A program made the translations under genes and the position numbers. Shown piece by piece: positions 41,336 to 49,772 of a stretch of 64,000 nt of DNA; position 1 is the first letter of the stretch; every line of letters starts with the position of its first letter. The DNA is taken from assembly GCF_010384365.1 (NCBI RefSeq), contig NZ_CP048397.1:7383683-7447682 (forward strand), given 5' to 3'. Origin of the DNA: Streptomyces sp. S4.7. GTDB lineage: Bacteria > Actinomycetota > Actinomycetes > Streptomycetales > Streptomycetaceae. A model generated the notes under the pieces. It searched no databases. It saw only the letters and a program-made list of their open reading frames with translations, and was not told where the DNA came from.

Positions 41336-41550
41336 GGCGTGTCCGCAATGTAGCGCCGTCCCGCCCGCGGGGCGGGGCCCGCGGGCGGGACGGCGCGGTG
41401 CATCGCGAGGCGGAGGATCGGTCTCGTGCTGGGTGTACCCGCCCGACTCCGGCAACGCAGGGGGCACCTCCCGTGCCCCCTCGGGGACTCCGGGGGAGAG
41501 GTGCCGTGCCAGGCATCTCGCGGGCCCGGCGGGACTTTCCGGACACGGCC
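41336..41550 (+). repeat. MITE-like dispersed repeat, copy B
   Basis: A 215-base element directly behind the GntR TGA. Left end GGCGTGTCCGCAATG; right end read backwards GGCCGTGTCCGGAAAG. Inside, GCGGTGCATCGCGAGGCGGA and several later blocks match the reverse strand of copy A at 11573-11775, so the copies are inverted relative to each other. It carries internal dyads (for example cccgcgggcgggac with its complement) and no transposase. Confidence 0.75.
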
Positions 41551-41635
41551 TGGCGGTTGAGTCGCTTTCCCGCCTCCCGAGGGAGGGGGTGGCCGGATTT
41601 CATCACTCCTGTTAATCTCCCCTGCATTCGGTTGA

Positions 41636-41650
41636 ACTGGTCCTACCAGT
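41636..41650. promoter_or_regulatory. Putative GntR operator upstream of the sugar-acid operon
   Basis: ACTGGTCCTACCAGT is a perfect 6-3-6 inverted repeat with the GGT-N3-ACC core typical of FadR-type sites, about 43 bases before the binding-protein start. A further GGACCA half site follows at 41652. It is close enough to the operon promoter to block it. Confidence 0.65.
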
Positions 41651-41692
41651 TGGACCAGAGTGAGCCGGAGATCGAGAGAGACGAGGACAAGG

Positions 41693-43012
41693 ATGTCCAC
41701 GAGCCGCCAGTCCCTCAGCCGCCGTTCCTTCGGCCGGCTGGCCGCCGGCGTCGCGGGTACGGCAGGTCTCGGGGCGCTCGGCGCCTGCGCGCCCCCGCGC
41801 GGGAAACCGTCCGCGAGCACCCCGCTGCGGATCATGGCGATCAACCACGTCTGGTCGCAGGCGATCCAGCGCCGTACCGAGGAGTTCGAGGATCGGATCG
41901 GCCGCCGGGTCTCCATCACGATGCTCACCGCCGACCAGCTCGCCAGCAGCTACAACGTGAAGCTCAACGCATCCGGCACGGACGTCGACGTCATGATGGT
42001 CCGTGCCCTCCAGGAGCAACTGGTCTTCGCGCACAACGGCTGGCTCACCGACCTGACCGATCGCGTCGAGCGGGACAAGGACTTCGCCTGGGGCGATTTC
42101 CAGCCGGCACCGCGTAACGCGTCGGTGACCGCCGGAAAGGTGCTCAGCGTGCCGGTCGTCACCGAGCGCCCGGCGCTCTACTACCGCAAGGACCTCGTCG
42201 AAGACCTCGGCGGACCGCCCAAGACCCTCGACGCGCTCATGGACGCGTCGCTCGAACTCGCGGACCGCGGGAAGAACTTCTTCGGCTACGTCGGACGCGG
42301 CCAGCGCAACGGCGCCGTCTCCCAGTGGTCGAGCTTCCTGTACTCGTACGGCGGGGACTTCGTCGTGGACGGCAAGTCCGCCATCGCGAGCCCCGAAGCC
42401 CTCACCGCGTACATGTACTACGGAAAGCTGCTCGCGAAGGCGGGGCCGCCGGGCGCGACCAACATGAGCCTCGAACAGGCCATGCCGATCTTCGCGCAGG
42501 GCAAGGCGGCCTTCTACATCGACGCCGACGCGATCTACAGCAGCTTCCTCGACCCGAAGATCTCGACAGTCCGCGAGAAGGTCGGCTTCGCCCCCTTCCC
42601 GGCCGGACCCGCCGGTGCCCACCCGCACAACATCCCGTCCTGGAGCCTGGGCATCAGCAAGTTCTCGCGGCTGCGGGACGAGTCCTGGGAGTTCATCCGC
42701 TGGGCGTCGAGCCCGGAGATGGTCGCCGCGATCCAGGCCGACGGAATACCCGGCGCCCGCACCTCCGCGTGGAACGACCCGAAGACCCTCGCCGCCTTCC
42801 CGCCGGAACTGGCCGAAACCATGCGCGTCAACGCGGAGCGCGGGATCGGCTACGACCGGCCGCGGGTTCTCCAGGTGAGCCGGGCCAGGGACATCATCGG
42901 CCGGCCACTGGTCGCCGGCATCCTCGGCGAGCCGGTCGAACCGGTCGTCCGTGACGCGAACGCGGAGTTCGCGGATTTCCTCGTCCGCGACAACCGCCAC
43001 AGGGAGAACTGA
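41693..43012 (+). CDS. ABC transporter sugar-binding lipoprotein (Tat-exported)
   Basis: A 439-residue extracellular solute-binding protein of the sugar type (family 1). The leader has a twin arginine (SRRSFGRLAAGVAG) and a lipobox ending LGAC at about residue 31, so it is likely exported folded by Tat and lipid-anchored. HNIPSWSLGISKFS and SWEFIRWASSPEMVAAIQ are typical late segments. AAGGA lies before the ATG. The stop overlaps the next gene (TGATG). Its ligand is probably a sugar acid, judged from the dehydratase in the operon. Confidence 0.88.
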   Translation: MSTSRQSLSRRSFGRLAAGVAGTAGLGALGACAPPRGKPSASTPLRIMAINHVWSQAIQRRTEEFEDRIGRRVSITMLTADQLASSYNVKLNASGTDVDVMMVRALQEQLVFAHNGWLTDLTDRVERDKDFAWGDFQPAPRNASVTAGKVLSVPVVTERPALYYRKDLVEDLGGPPKTLDALMDASLELADRGKNFFGYVGRGQRNGAVSQWSSFLYSYGGDFVVDGKSAIASPEALTAYMYYGKLLAKAGPPGATNMSLEQAMPIFAQGKAAFYIDADAIYSSFLDPKISTVREKVGFAPFPAGPAGAHPHNIPSWSLGISKFSRLRDESWEFIRWASSPEMVAAIQADGIPGARTSAWNDPKTLAAFPPELAETMRVNAERGIGYDRPRVLQVSRARDIIGRPLVAGILGEPVEPVVRDANAEFADFLVRDNRHREN

Positions 43013-43968
43013 TGTCCCGGACCGACGTCTCCGAGGCCCGGCCGGCCGTCCTGGCCCCCCGGCCGACGCGCACCCGCCCGCCCCGCACCTTCGAACAGGC
43101 CAACCGGCGGCTGAAGTGGACGATGCTCGCGCCCGCGCTGCTCTTCGTCGGCGCCATGATCATCTTTCCGCTGGTCTTCACCCTCAACCTGAGCTTCACC
43201 GACGCCTTCGGGGCGGTGAACGCGGGCAAGAAGAACGTGGGCCTGAGCAACTTCACCGACGCCCTCGGGGACGCCCGCCGCTTCTGGCCCGCCGCCCGCC
43301 GCACCGTGATCTTCACGATCGGCGCGGTCGCCCTGGAGACGGTGCTGGGACTCGCCCTCGCGATGCTCATGCGCAAGGCGTTCCGGGGCATGCGCTGGGT
43401 GCGCACCGTCCTGATCATCCCGCTGCTCACCACACCGGTCGCGATCGGCATCCTCTGGCTGCTGATCCTCGACCCGACCAACGGCATCGCCAACCACCTC
43501 CTGTCCTCGGTCGGCCTGCCCCGCCAGGAGTTCCTCGGCTCGGTCGGGCAGTCACTGCCCACCCTCATGCTCATCGACGTGTGGCAGTGGACACCGATGA
43601 TGACCCTGCTGCTGCTCGCCGGGCTCACGACCCTGCCCCAGGAGCCCGAGGAGGCGGCCCTGGTCGACGGGGCGAGCGCCTGGCAGCGCTTCCGCTACGT
43701 GATCCTGCCGATGCTCGGCCCGACGCTCGCGACCGCCCTCGTCCTGCGGGCGGTCGACGCGCTGAAGACCTTCGACATCCTGTACGCCACCAAGGGCGCG
43801 GGCGGCGGCTCCGACTTCGAGGCGGAGACGCTCAACGTCTACGCCTACGGGCTGACCTTCGACTACCAGGAGTACGGACTCGCCGCCGCCGTCCTCGTCC
43901 TGTTCACGCTGTTCATCATCGGCGTCGTGGTGCTGCTCCGCCGCCGTGCCGGAAGGGATGCCGCATGA
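43012..43968 (+). CDS. ABC sugar permease subunit 1 (MalF/UgpA-type)
   Basis: A 318-residue inner-membrane permease with six helices. The EAA loop is EEAALVDGASAWQRFRYVIL (about 220-239), which docks the ATPase. It forms the channel with the next subunit. No ATPase gene is in the operon; Streptomyces sugar systems of this type commonly share the MsiK ATPase encoded elsewhere. Confidence 0.9.
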   Translation: MSRTDVSEARPAVLAPRPTRTRPPRTFEQANRRLKWTMLAPALLFVGAMIIFPLVFTLNLSFTDAFGAVNAGKKNVGLSNFTDALGDARRFWPAARRTVIFTIGAVALETVLGLALAMLMRKAFRGMRWVRTVLIIPLLTTPVAIGILWLLILDPTNGIANHLLSSVGLPRQEFLGSVGQSLPTLMLIDVWQWTPMMTLLLLAGLTTLPQEPEEAALVDGASAWQRFRYVILPMLGPTLATALVLRAVDALKTFDILYATKGAGGGSDFEAETLNVYAYGLTFDYQEYGLAAAVLVLFTLFIIGVVVLLRRRAGRDAA

Positions 43969-44852
43969 GTGCCGTCGTTTCTCCCTCCGCCGGGCGCACC
44001 GCGCCACCCCCGGCCGCGCCACCGCCGGGCCGACACAACAGGCGGCGCCTGTACGGCTCGTGGCTGCGCGGGATCGCGATCGGCATCGTCACCCTGATCT
44101 TCGCGCTCCCCGTGATCTGGATGTTCGCCGCGGCGTTCAAGACCAACGTCCAGGTCACCGACCCCACCGTGGGGCTGTGGTTCACACCCACGCTCGACAA
44201 CTTCCGCAGCATCGTCGAAGCGGGCCAGATCGTGCGCTCGATGGGCAACTCCCTGCTCGTCGGCGTCGTCTCGACCCTGCTGTCGGCGGTGATCGCGGTG
44301 CCCGCGGCCTGGGCGGTCGGCCGCTTCCGGATGTTCCGCACCGGCTCGCTGATCCTCGTCGCCCGTATCGTCCCGGCCATCTCCCTGCTCGTGCCCTGGT
44401 ACTACCTGTTCGCGCAGGCCGGGCTGGTCGGCTCCTACACCGTGCTGATCCTGAGCCATATGTTCGTCTCGGTGCCGCTCATCATGTGGATCATGACCAG
44501 CTTCTTCGCGGGGCTGCCGGTCGAACTGGAGGAGGCCGCGCGCACCGACGGGCTCTCCGCCTTCGGCGCCTTCTGGCGGATCGCACTGCCACTGGCCGCG
44601 CCCGGGACGGCGACCGCCTCGCTGCTGGCCTTCGTCTTCAGCTGGAACAACTTCATGTTCGCGCTCGTCTTCGCCGACGACGACACACAGACCGTCCCGG
44701 TGACGCTGTTCAACTTCATCTCCTACGCCAGCACGGACTGGGGCGGTCTGATGGCCGCCGCGACCCTCATCACCGTGCCTGTCGTACTGGCCGCCGTCCT
44801 GGGGCAGAAATACCTGGTGGCCGGACTGACTTCCGGCGCGACGAAGGGCTAG
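43965..44852 (+). CDS. ABC sugar permease subunit 2 (MalG/UgpE-type)
   Basis: A 295-residue permease with six helices; the EAA loop reads EEAARTDGLSAFGAFWRIAL and is followed by PLAAPG. The N-terminal 25 residues are Ala/Pro-rich and cytoplasmic. Its ATG overlaps the stop of subunit 1 (ATGA). Partner of the preceding permease and binding protein. Confidence 0.9.
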   Translation: MSAVVSPSAGRTAPPPAAPPPGRHNRRRLYGSWLRGIAIGIVTLIFALPVIWMFAAAFKTNVQVTDPTVGLWFTPTLDNFRSIVEAGQIVRSMGNSLLVGVVSTLLSAVIAVPAAWAVGRFRMFRTGSLILVARIVPAISLLVPWYYLFAQAGLVGSYTVLILSHMFVSVPLIMWIMTSFFAGLPVELEEAARTDGLSAFGAFWRIALPLAAPGTATASLLAFVFSWNNFMFALVFADDDTQTVPVTLFNFISYASTDWGGLMAAATLITVPVVLAAVLGQKYLVAGLTSGATKG

Positions 44853-44941
44853 GGGGCCTTTCGGATCCGGCCACTTCCCCCGTTTTGTCCAGCCCGTACT
44901 CGTACAGCCGTCCCCTTGGCGGCTCGGAAAGAGCGAACACC

Positions 44942-46153
44942 ATGAAGATCGTCGACGCGAAGGTCGTCGTCACCAGCCCCGGCCGGAACTTCGTCACCCT
45001 GAAGATCACGACGGACGACGGGCTCACCGGTCTCGGCGACGCGACGCTCAACGGTCGGGAGCTCTCGGTCGTGAGCTACCTCCGCGACCACGTGGTCCCC
45101 CTCCTCACAGGGCTCGACCCGCACAGGATCGAGGACATCTGGCAGTCGCTGTACCGCGGCGCGTACTGGCGGCGCGGCCCGGTCACGATGGCCGCGATCG
45201 CCGCGGTCGACGTCGCCCTGTGGGACATCAAGGCCAAGGCGGCCGGACTGCCCCTCTACCAACTGCTGGGCGGCGCGAGCCGGGAGCGGGTGGGCACCTA
45301 CGGGCACGCGAGCGGACGGGATCTGCCGGAGCTGTTCGACTCGATACGCGAGAAGCTGGAGCGGGGCTACCCGGCCATCCGCGTCCAGACCGGCGTACCG
45401 GGCCTCAAGACCGTGTACGGCGTGGGCGGTTCCGCAGCCGGCGCGGACGCCGAGCCCGCGCATCCGCGTCCGGTCGTCGAGGACTGGGACACCGCCGCGT
45501 ACCTGCGCCACCTCCCCACAGTCTTCGAGGCCGTACGGTCGGAGTTCGGCGCCGAACTGCCCCTGCTGCACGACGCGCACCACCGGCTCACCCCCATCCA
45601 GGCGGCCCGGCTCGGCAAGGACCTGGAGCCGTACCGGCTGTTCTGGCTGGAGGACTGCACGCCCGCCGAGAACCAGGAAGCGCTCCGTCTGGTGCGCCGG
45701 CACACCACGACCCCGCTCGCCGTCGGCGAGGTCTTCAACACGGTGTACGACTACCAGACCCTGGTCACCGAGCAGTTGATCGACTACGTACGCTCCGCGG
45801 TCACCCACTTCGGCGGGGTCTCGCCGCTGCGCAAACTCTTCGACTTCGCCGCTCAGTACCAGATCAAGAGCGCCATCCACGGTCCCGAGGACATCTCCCC
45901 CGTCGGTATGGCCGCCGCCGTCCACCTCGACCTCGCGGTGCACAACTTCGGCATCCAGGAGTACTCGGGCCACACCCCGCTCACCGACCGGGTGTTCCGC
46001 CACGCCTACACCTTCACCGACGGCCATCTGTACCCGGGCGAGGCCCCCGGCATCGGCGTCGAGCTGGACGAGGACCTGGCCGCCGCCCACCCGTACGAAC
46101 CGGCCTACCTGCCGGTCAACCGTCTCCAGGACGGCAGCGTCCACGACTGGTGA
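44942..46153 (+). CDS. manD: ManD-family (RspA-like) D-mannonate/gluconate dehydratase
   Basis: A 403-residue enolase-superfamily acid-sugar dehydratase. Metal ligands and catalytic residues line up with characterised ManD proteins: Arg147, Tyr159, Asp211, His213, Glu237 (WLEDCTPAENQ), Glu263 (GEVFNT), Arg284, His313 (HGPEDISP) and Glu340 (FGIQEYSGH). It would dehydrate D-mannonate (or D-gluconate) to 2-keto-3-deoxygluconate. High- and low-efficiency members of this family cannot be told apart by these residues alone. It closes the GntR-controlled uptake operon; a strong hairpin follows at once. The needed kinase and aldolase are not adjacent. Confidence 0.85.
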   Translation: MKIVDAKVVVTSPGRNFVTLKITTDDGLTGLGDATLNGRELSVVSYLRDHVVPLLTGLDPHRIEDIWQSLYRGAYWRRGPVTMAAIAAVDVALWDIKAKAAGLPLYQLLGGASRERVGTYGHASGRDLPELFDSIREKLERGYPAIRVQTGVPGLKTVYGVGGSAAGADAEPAHPRPVVEDWDTAAYLRHLPTVFEAVRSEFGAELPLLHDAHHRLTPIQAARLGKDLEPYRLFWLEDCTPAENQEALRLVRRHTTTPLAVGEVFNTVYDYQTLVTEQLIDYVRSAVTHFGGVSPLRKLFDFAAQYQIKSAIHGPEDISPVGMAAAVHLDLAVHNFGIQEYSGHTPLTDRVFRHAYTFTDGHLYPGEAPGIGVELDEDLAAAHPYEPAYLPVNRLQDGSVHDW

Positions 46154-46155
46154 GA

Positions 46156-46185
46156 CGTGCGGGGCCGGGCGACCGGCCCCGCACG
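46156..46185 (+). terminator. Terminator of the ManD operon
   Basis: CGTGCGGGGCCGG pairs perfectly over 13 bp with CCGGCCCCGCACG around the loop GCGA, three bases after the manD stop codon. Confidence 0.8.
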
Positions 46186-46197
46186 AGCAGCCGGCCC

Positions 46198-46240
46198 GGC
46201 GGGGCGTCCCCACTCGTACGACCGAGAGGGACGCCCCGCC
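46198..46240. terminator. Second hairpin behind the ManD operon
   Basis: GGCGGGGCGTCCC and GGGACGCCCCGCC form a perfect 13-bp stem around a 17-base loop. It may back up the first terminator or serve transcription from the right. Confidence 0.6.
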
Positions 46241-46417
46241 GCCGGTCCGGCCGTCTCGCCACCGTCGCGCCATCACCCCGCTACCGTCCCGGTCCGGCGA
46301 GGCGTACGCGGATACGGGCACGCTGTTCGGCCGGCGGCAGCGCCGTGAGCCTCTTCCACACGGGGCCGGCGGGGGAGACCTGGTGGCCCACGGCGCGCGG
46401 GGTCCCGTCGAGCGGCT

Positions 46418-46546
46418 CTGCTCGTCCGAGCGGCGACGGCGCAGCCGTAGCGCCATCCATGGCGCGGTGCGCCGGTACAACTCCTCGAACGCCGCGCGGT
46501 CGCCCCTGGCCACAAGCCGGCCGCGGTGTTCCTCGTCCAGCTCGGC
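46418..46546 (-). pseudogene. ECF sigma factor, N-terminal relic
   Basis: Read on the minus strand: AELDEEHRGRLVARGDRAAF then EELYRRTAPWMALRLRRR and SDEQ, which is region 1/2 start of a Streptomyces ECF sigma factor (core-binding helix). The family pattern stops after SDEQ, just before the -10-binding part, and what follows is unrelated. Only about 43 codons remain. The frame is also not opened by a good ribosome site. A relic with no expected function. Confidence 0.65.
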
Positions 46547-46650
46547 GGGCGTTCTCCTGACTGGTCAGACGCCGGCCGCGGCGGGCGGGTTTTCCTCTTG
46601 AAGTGACCTGCCTCATGCGGGACTCACGGGCCGGCGCCGCGCCGGCGGCG

Positions 46651-47556
46651 TCAGTCCCGACCCGGTGCCGGCAGGCCCGGAGTGTGCCGCAGCGCGTCCA
46701 GTACGACGCGCACCGCCGCGCGAGGCGGTGAGCCGCGGCGGACCGCCGCCGTGATCGTGCGCGTCACGGGACTCGCGAGTTCCCTGGTGGTGACGCGATA
46801 CCGGCTGTCCACGGCCAGGCCGGGCAGCAGCGCGATCGACAGCCCGGCCTCGACGTGCTGCAGAGTCATCATGTAGTTGCTGAAGCGGCACACCACCCGT
46901 GGCTCGAACCTCGACTGACGGCACAGCCGCAGCGCGAGATTGGCCATGTACGACTGGGGCACGTCGAACGCCCACGGCTCGTCCGCGTAGGCGGCGAGGT
47001 CCACCGCGCCGCGCCCGGCAGCCGGGTGATCGGGCGGTACGACCAGCAGGACCGGGTCGGTGGCCAGCGGTACGAGATCGAGGTCCGGCCCCAGAGGCAG
47101 ATCGTCGAAGTTCGTGGTCGTGATGATGATGTCCGCGTCGCCGCCGCGCAGCGCGGGCAGGCTCTCGTGCGGTTCCAGCTGGAGCAACTCCACATCCAGG
47201 TGCGGGTGTTCACCCGCCAGACGGGTCACCGCCGGTACGGCCATGGTGTGGATCGCGCTCTGGAAGGCCCCCAGCCGCACCAGCCCGACCGGTTCCTCGC
47301 CGAACCCGCGCAGCTCCGCCTCGACGGTGTCCATGTGATCGAGGATCGCCCGGGCACGCCGCGCGAGGATCAGTCCGGCCGGGGTCAGACGCACCCGCCG
47401 TCCCGTCCGTTCCAGGAGCCGCGTGCGCGTCTCCGCCTCCAGCACGGAGAGCTGCTGGGACACGCTCGACGGACTGAGGTTGGCGGCCTGCGCGACCGCC
47501 CGCACGGTGCCCAGCGTGTCCAGCTGGCTCAGCAGCCGCAGCCTCCAGGGATTCAT
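46651..47556 (-). CDS. dgdR: LysR-type regulator, DgdR-like
   Basis: A 301-residue LysR protein: the N-terminal helix-turn-helix is LLSQLDTLGTVRAVAQAANL, SPSSVSQQLSVLEAETRTRL (about 8-47), followed by an effector domain with VRLGAFQSAIHTMAVPAVTR. It is divergent from dgdA across 90 bases. In Burkholderia cepacia a LysR regulator (DgdR) occupies the same position and represses dgdA until a dialkylglycine is present; the gene name is inferred from this synteny. Confidence 0.8.
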   Translation of the reverse strand: MNPWRLRLLSQLDTLGTVRAVAQAANLSPSSVSQQLSVLEAETRTRLLERTGRRVRLTPAGLILARRARAILDHMDTVEAELRGFGEEPVGLVRLGAFQSAIHTMAVPAVTRLAGEHPHLDVELLQLEPHESLPALRGGDADIIITTTNFDDLPLGPDLDLVPLATDPVLLVVPPDHPAAGRGAVDLAAYADEPWAFDVPQSYMANLALRLCRQSRFEPRVVCRFSNYMMTLQHVEAGLSIALLPGLAVDSRYRVTTRELASPVTRTITAAVRRGSPPRAAVRVVLDALRHTPGLPAPGRD

Positions 47557-47565
47557 CACGTCGCC

Positions 47566-47602
47566 ATTGTTGTGCGGTTTCACCGAACAGGAAAGCCACA
47601 AT
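47566..47602. promoter_or_regulatory. LysR-type dyad between dgdR and dgdA
   Basis: ATTGTTGTGCGGTTTC on the left and GAAAGCCACAAT on the right are imperfect inverted arms around accgaacag. It is the only dyad in the divergent spacer and is placed as expected for a LysR recognition and activation site. Confidence 0.5.
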
Positions 47603-47646
47603 CGTGAGATGGACGTGACGCTCGGGCGCGGCCTACCGTCGAAGGC

Positions 47647-48972
47647 ATGGCTGCTTCGATCACCGACCCGCCGTCCGACGACAGCTTCTGGGCCGACGCC
47701 GACAGGCACCTCGTCCGCTACGGAGCCGAGTTCACCCGCGAGATCATCGACCGTGCCGCCGGGAGTTTCCTGTACACGGCGGACGGCCGGAAGATACTCG
47801 ACTTCACCTCCGGCCAGATGAGCGCGATACTCGGCCACTCGCACCCCGCGATCGTCGCCACCGTCCAGCGGCAGGCCGCGACCCTCGACCACCTCTACAG
47901 CGGCATGCTCAGCCGCCCGGTGGTCGATCTCGCCCGCCGGCTGGCCGGCACACTGCCCGCACCGCTGGAGAAGGCGCTGCTGCTGACGACCGGCGCCGAG
48001 TCGAACGAGGCCGCGATCCGGCTGGCCAAGCTCGTCACCGGCAAACACGAGATCGTCTCGTTCGCGCGGTCCTGGCACGGCATGACGCAGGCCGCGGCGT
48101 CCGCCACCTACAGCGCGGGGCGCAAGGGCTACGGCCCGGCCGCTCCCGGCAACTTCGCCATCCCCGTGCCGAACCCGTACCGGCCCGACTTCACCACGGC
48201 CGACGGATCGCTCGACTGGCGGCGCCAGCTGGACTTCGCGTTCGAGCTGGTCGACGCCCAGTCGACCGGCAGCCTGGCAGCGTGCCTGGTCGAGCCCATT
48301 CTCAGCTCGGGCGGGGTCATCGAGCCGCCGGCCGGGTATTTCGCGGCCCTGCGGGACAAGTGCCGGGAACGCGGCATGCTGCTGATCCTCGACGAGGCCC
48401 AGACCGGTCTGTGCCGTACCGGTACGTGGTACGCGTTCGAGCGCGACGGCATCGTCCCCGACATCCTCACGCTCTCCAAGACGCTCGGCGCGGGGCTTCC
48501 CCTCGCGGCCGTGATCACCAGTGCCGAGATCGAGCAGGAGGCGTACGAACGCGGGTTCCTGTTCTTCACCACGCATGTCGCCGACCCGCTCGTCGCCGCG
48601 GTCGGCAACACCGTCCTCGACGTCCTGACCGACGACGGACTCGACGAACGCGCCCGGTCGCTCGGCGGGTTCCTCCGCAAGGGCCTGACCGACATCGCCG
48701 GCCGCCACCCGGTCGTCGGCGACATCCGGGGCCGGGGCCTGCTGGCCGGGCTCGAACTCGTCGTGGAGGGCGGTACGGGGCGGAGTCCGGACCAGTTGGG
48801 CGCGCGGGTCACCCGCCGCTGCCTCGAACTCGGCCTGCACATGAACATCGTCCAGCTCCCCGGCATGGGTGGGGTCTTCCGGATCGCACCGCCGCTGACC
48901 GCCACCGAGGAGGAGCTTTCGCTGGGCCTGGAGATCCTGGACCAGGCGATCGGTGACACCGCCGCGCACTGA
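47647..48972 (+). CDS. dgdA: 2,2-dialkylglycine decarboxylase (class III aminotransferase)
   Basis: A 441-residue PLP enzyme matching Burkholderia DgdA over its full length: TTGAESNEAAIRLAKLVTGK, SFARSWHGMTQAAASATYSA, VEPILSSGGVIEPP, LLILDEAQTGLCRTGT and MNIVQLPGMGGVFRIAPPLT. Lys278 (TLSKTLGAGLP) should bind PLP and Asp249 (ILDEAQ) the pyridine nitrogen; the active-site glutamine important for decarboxylation is present (TSGQMSA). It decarboxylates 2,2-dialkylglycines such as 2-aminoisobutyrate to ketone and CO2, coupled to transamination of pyruvate. Start ATG at 47647; regulator divergent. Confidence 0.88.
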   Translation: MAASITDPPSDDSFWADADRHLVRYGAEFTREIIDRAAGSFLYTADGRKILDFTSGQMSAILGHSHPAIVATVQRQAATLDHLYSGMLSRPVVDLARRLAGTLPAPLEKALLLTTGAESNEAAIRLAKLVTGKHEIVSFARSWHGMTQAAASATYSAGRKGYGPAAPGNFAIPVPNPYRPDFTTADGSLDWRRQLDFAFELVDAQSTGSLAACLVEPILSSGGVIEPPAGYFAALRDKCRERGMLLILDEAQTGLCRTGTWYAFERDGIVPDILTLSKTLGAGLPLAAVITSAEIEQEAYERGFLFFTTHVADPLVAAVGNTVLDVLTDDGLDERARSLGGFLRKGLTDIAGRHPVVGDIRGRGLLAGLELVVEGGTGRSPDQLGARVTRRCLELGLHMNIVQLPGMGGVFRIAPPLTATEEELSLGLEILDQAIGDTAAH

Positions 48973-49015
48973 GGCGCCGGAACGCCCGGACGTCCCGTAC
49001 CGACCGGAGGGCCGC

Positions 49016-49261
49016 TCAGAGGTGCGAGGCGGTGTCGTCCCGGTGCGTCACACCGGGGCGGGTGTCGAGCGACCACATGTGGGTGCAGAGCGGGCACTGG
49101 AGGTGGACGACCGGCCCGTTGTTGGAGATCAGATAGCGCCAGTGCCGGTCGCAGTTGCGGCGGTCGGCGCAGGTGGCGCAGTGACGGGCGTTGTCGCAGA
49201 CGGGGCACGGCAGCCAGGCGCGGCGGGAGGGGTCCGCCTGCGGGTCAATGGGCTGCCGCAC
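49016..49261 (-). CDS. Small zinc-ribbon-like protein
   Basis: An 81-residue protein with paired cysteines WLPCPVCDNARHCATCADR and VHLQCPLCTHMWSLDTRPG, and histidines nearby, suggesting one or two zinc sites. The GTG at 49261 has GAGGAG seven bases upstream. It overlaps the end of the DUF6400 gene by 17 bases, so the two are coupled. I do not know a function; similar small proteins are common in Streptomyces. Confidence 0.65.
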   Translation of the reverse strand: MRQPIDPQADPSRRAWLPCPVCDNARHCATCADRRNCDRHWRYLISNNGPVVHLQCPLCTHMWSLDTRPGVTHRDDTASHL

Positions 49262-49496
49262 GGCCCGGCTCCTCACCCGGCAGGACGCCGGCCTCCACCA
49301 GCATGTCGTAGACGCGCTGCTGCTCGGCGTCCAGTCCGGAGTAGAGGAGCGCGTACGCCTCGTCCTCGCCCTGGAGCGCGGCCCTGGGGTCCCAGTGGGG
49401 ACCGAGGGCGGTCACGACCTCGGCGCGCCGCCGGGCCTCCTCGAAGGTGAGGTCGATCGAGAAGGGGGTCAGGTCGCCGGTGCTGTCCTGGTTCAT
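49245..49496 (-). CDS. DUF6400 family protein
   Basis: An 83-residue acidic protein: PFSIDLTFEEARRRAEVVTA, LGPHWDPRAAL, ALLYSGLDAEQQRVYDMLVE and AGVLPGEEPG match the DUF6400 pattern. Helical, cytoplasmic, no known role. Start ATG at 49496. Overlaps the following zinc-ribbon gene, forming a two-gene unit. Confidence 0.75.
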   Translation of the reverse strand: MNQDSTGDLTPFSIDLTFEEARRRAEVVTALGPHWDPRAALQGEDEAYALLYSGLDAEQQRVYDMLVEAGVLPGEEPGRAAAH

Positions 49497-49772
49497 TGCG
49501 TGACTTCCGATGCGTTGACGGAACACCTCCAGCTCTACCAGGCGACCACGGTGCCAGGGAAGGGTCACCTAAGTTGCCCCGGTGTCCGCGCGTCGGCGGC
49601 CCGCCGGGGGAGCGCCCGCCGATCGGCGCCCGGGGACGGGCCGTTGACGGCGACGGCTCCCGTACGCGGTCACCGTCCGCCACCGGCGCTGTGACGTACG
49701 TCATGGCCGGACCGGGCCCGTGAGGCCCACCACGCGTCACACACCGTGTCCGTGCTGTGTCCGCGCGGCGTG

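Noticed and set aside
41336..41550. Repeat copy B as a short coding gene (frame starting MHREAEDRS)
   Set aside because: Both element copies give similar short peptides, but in a non-coding element with inverted ends, no ribosome site and no conserved frame length.
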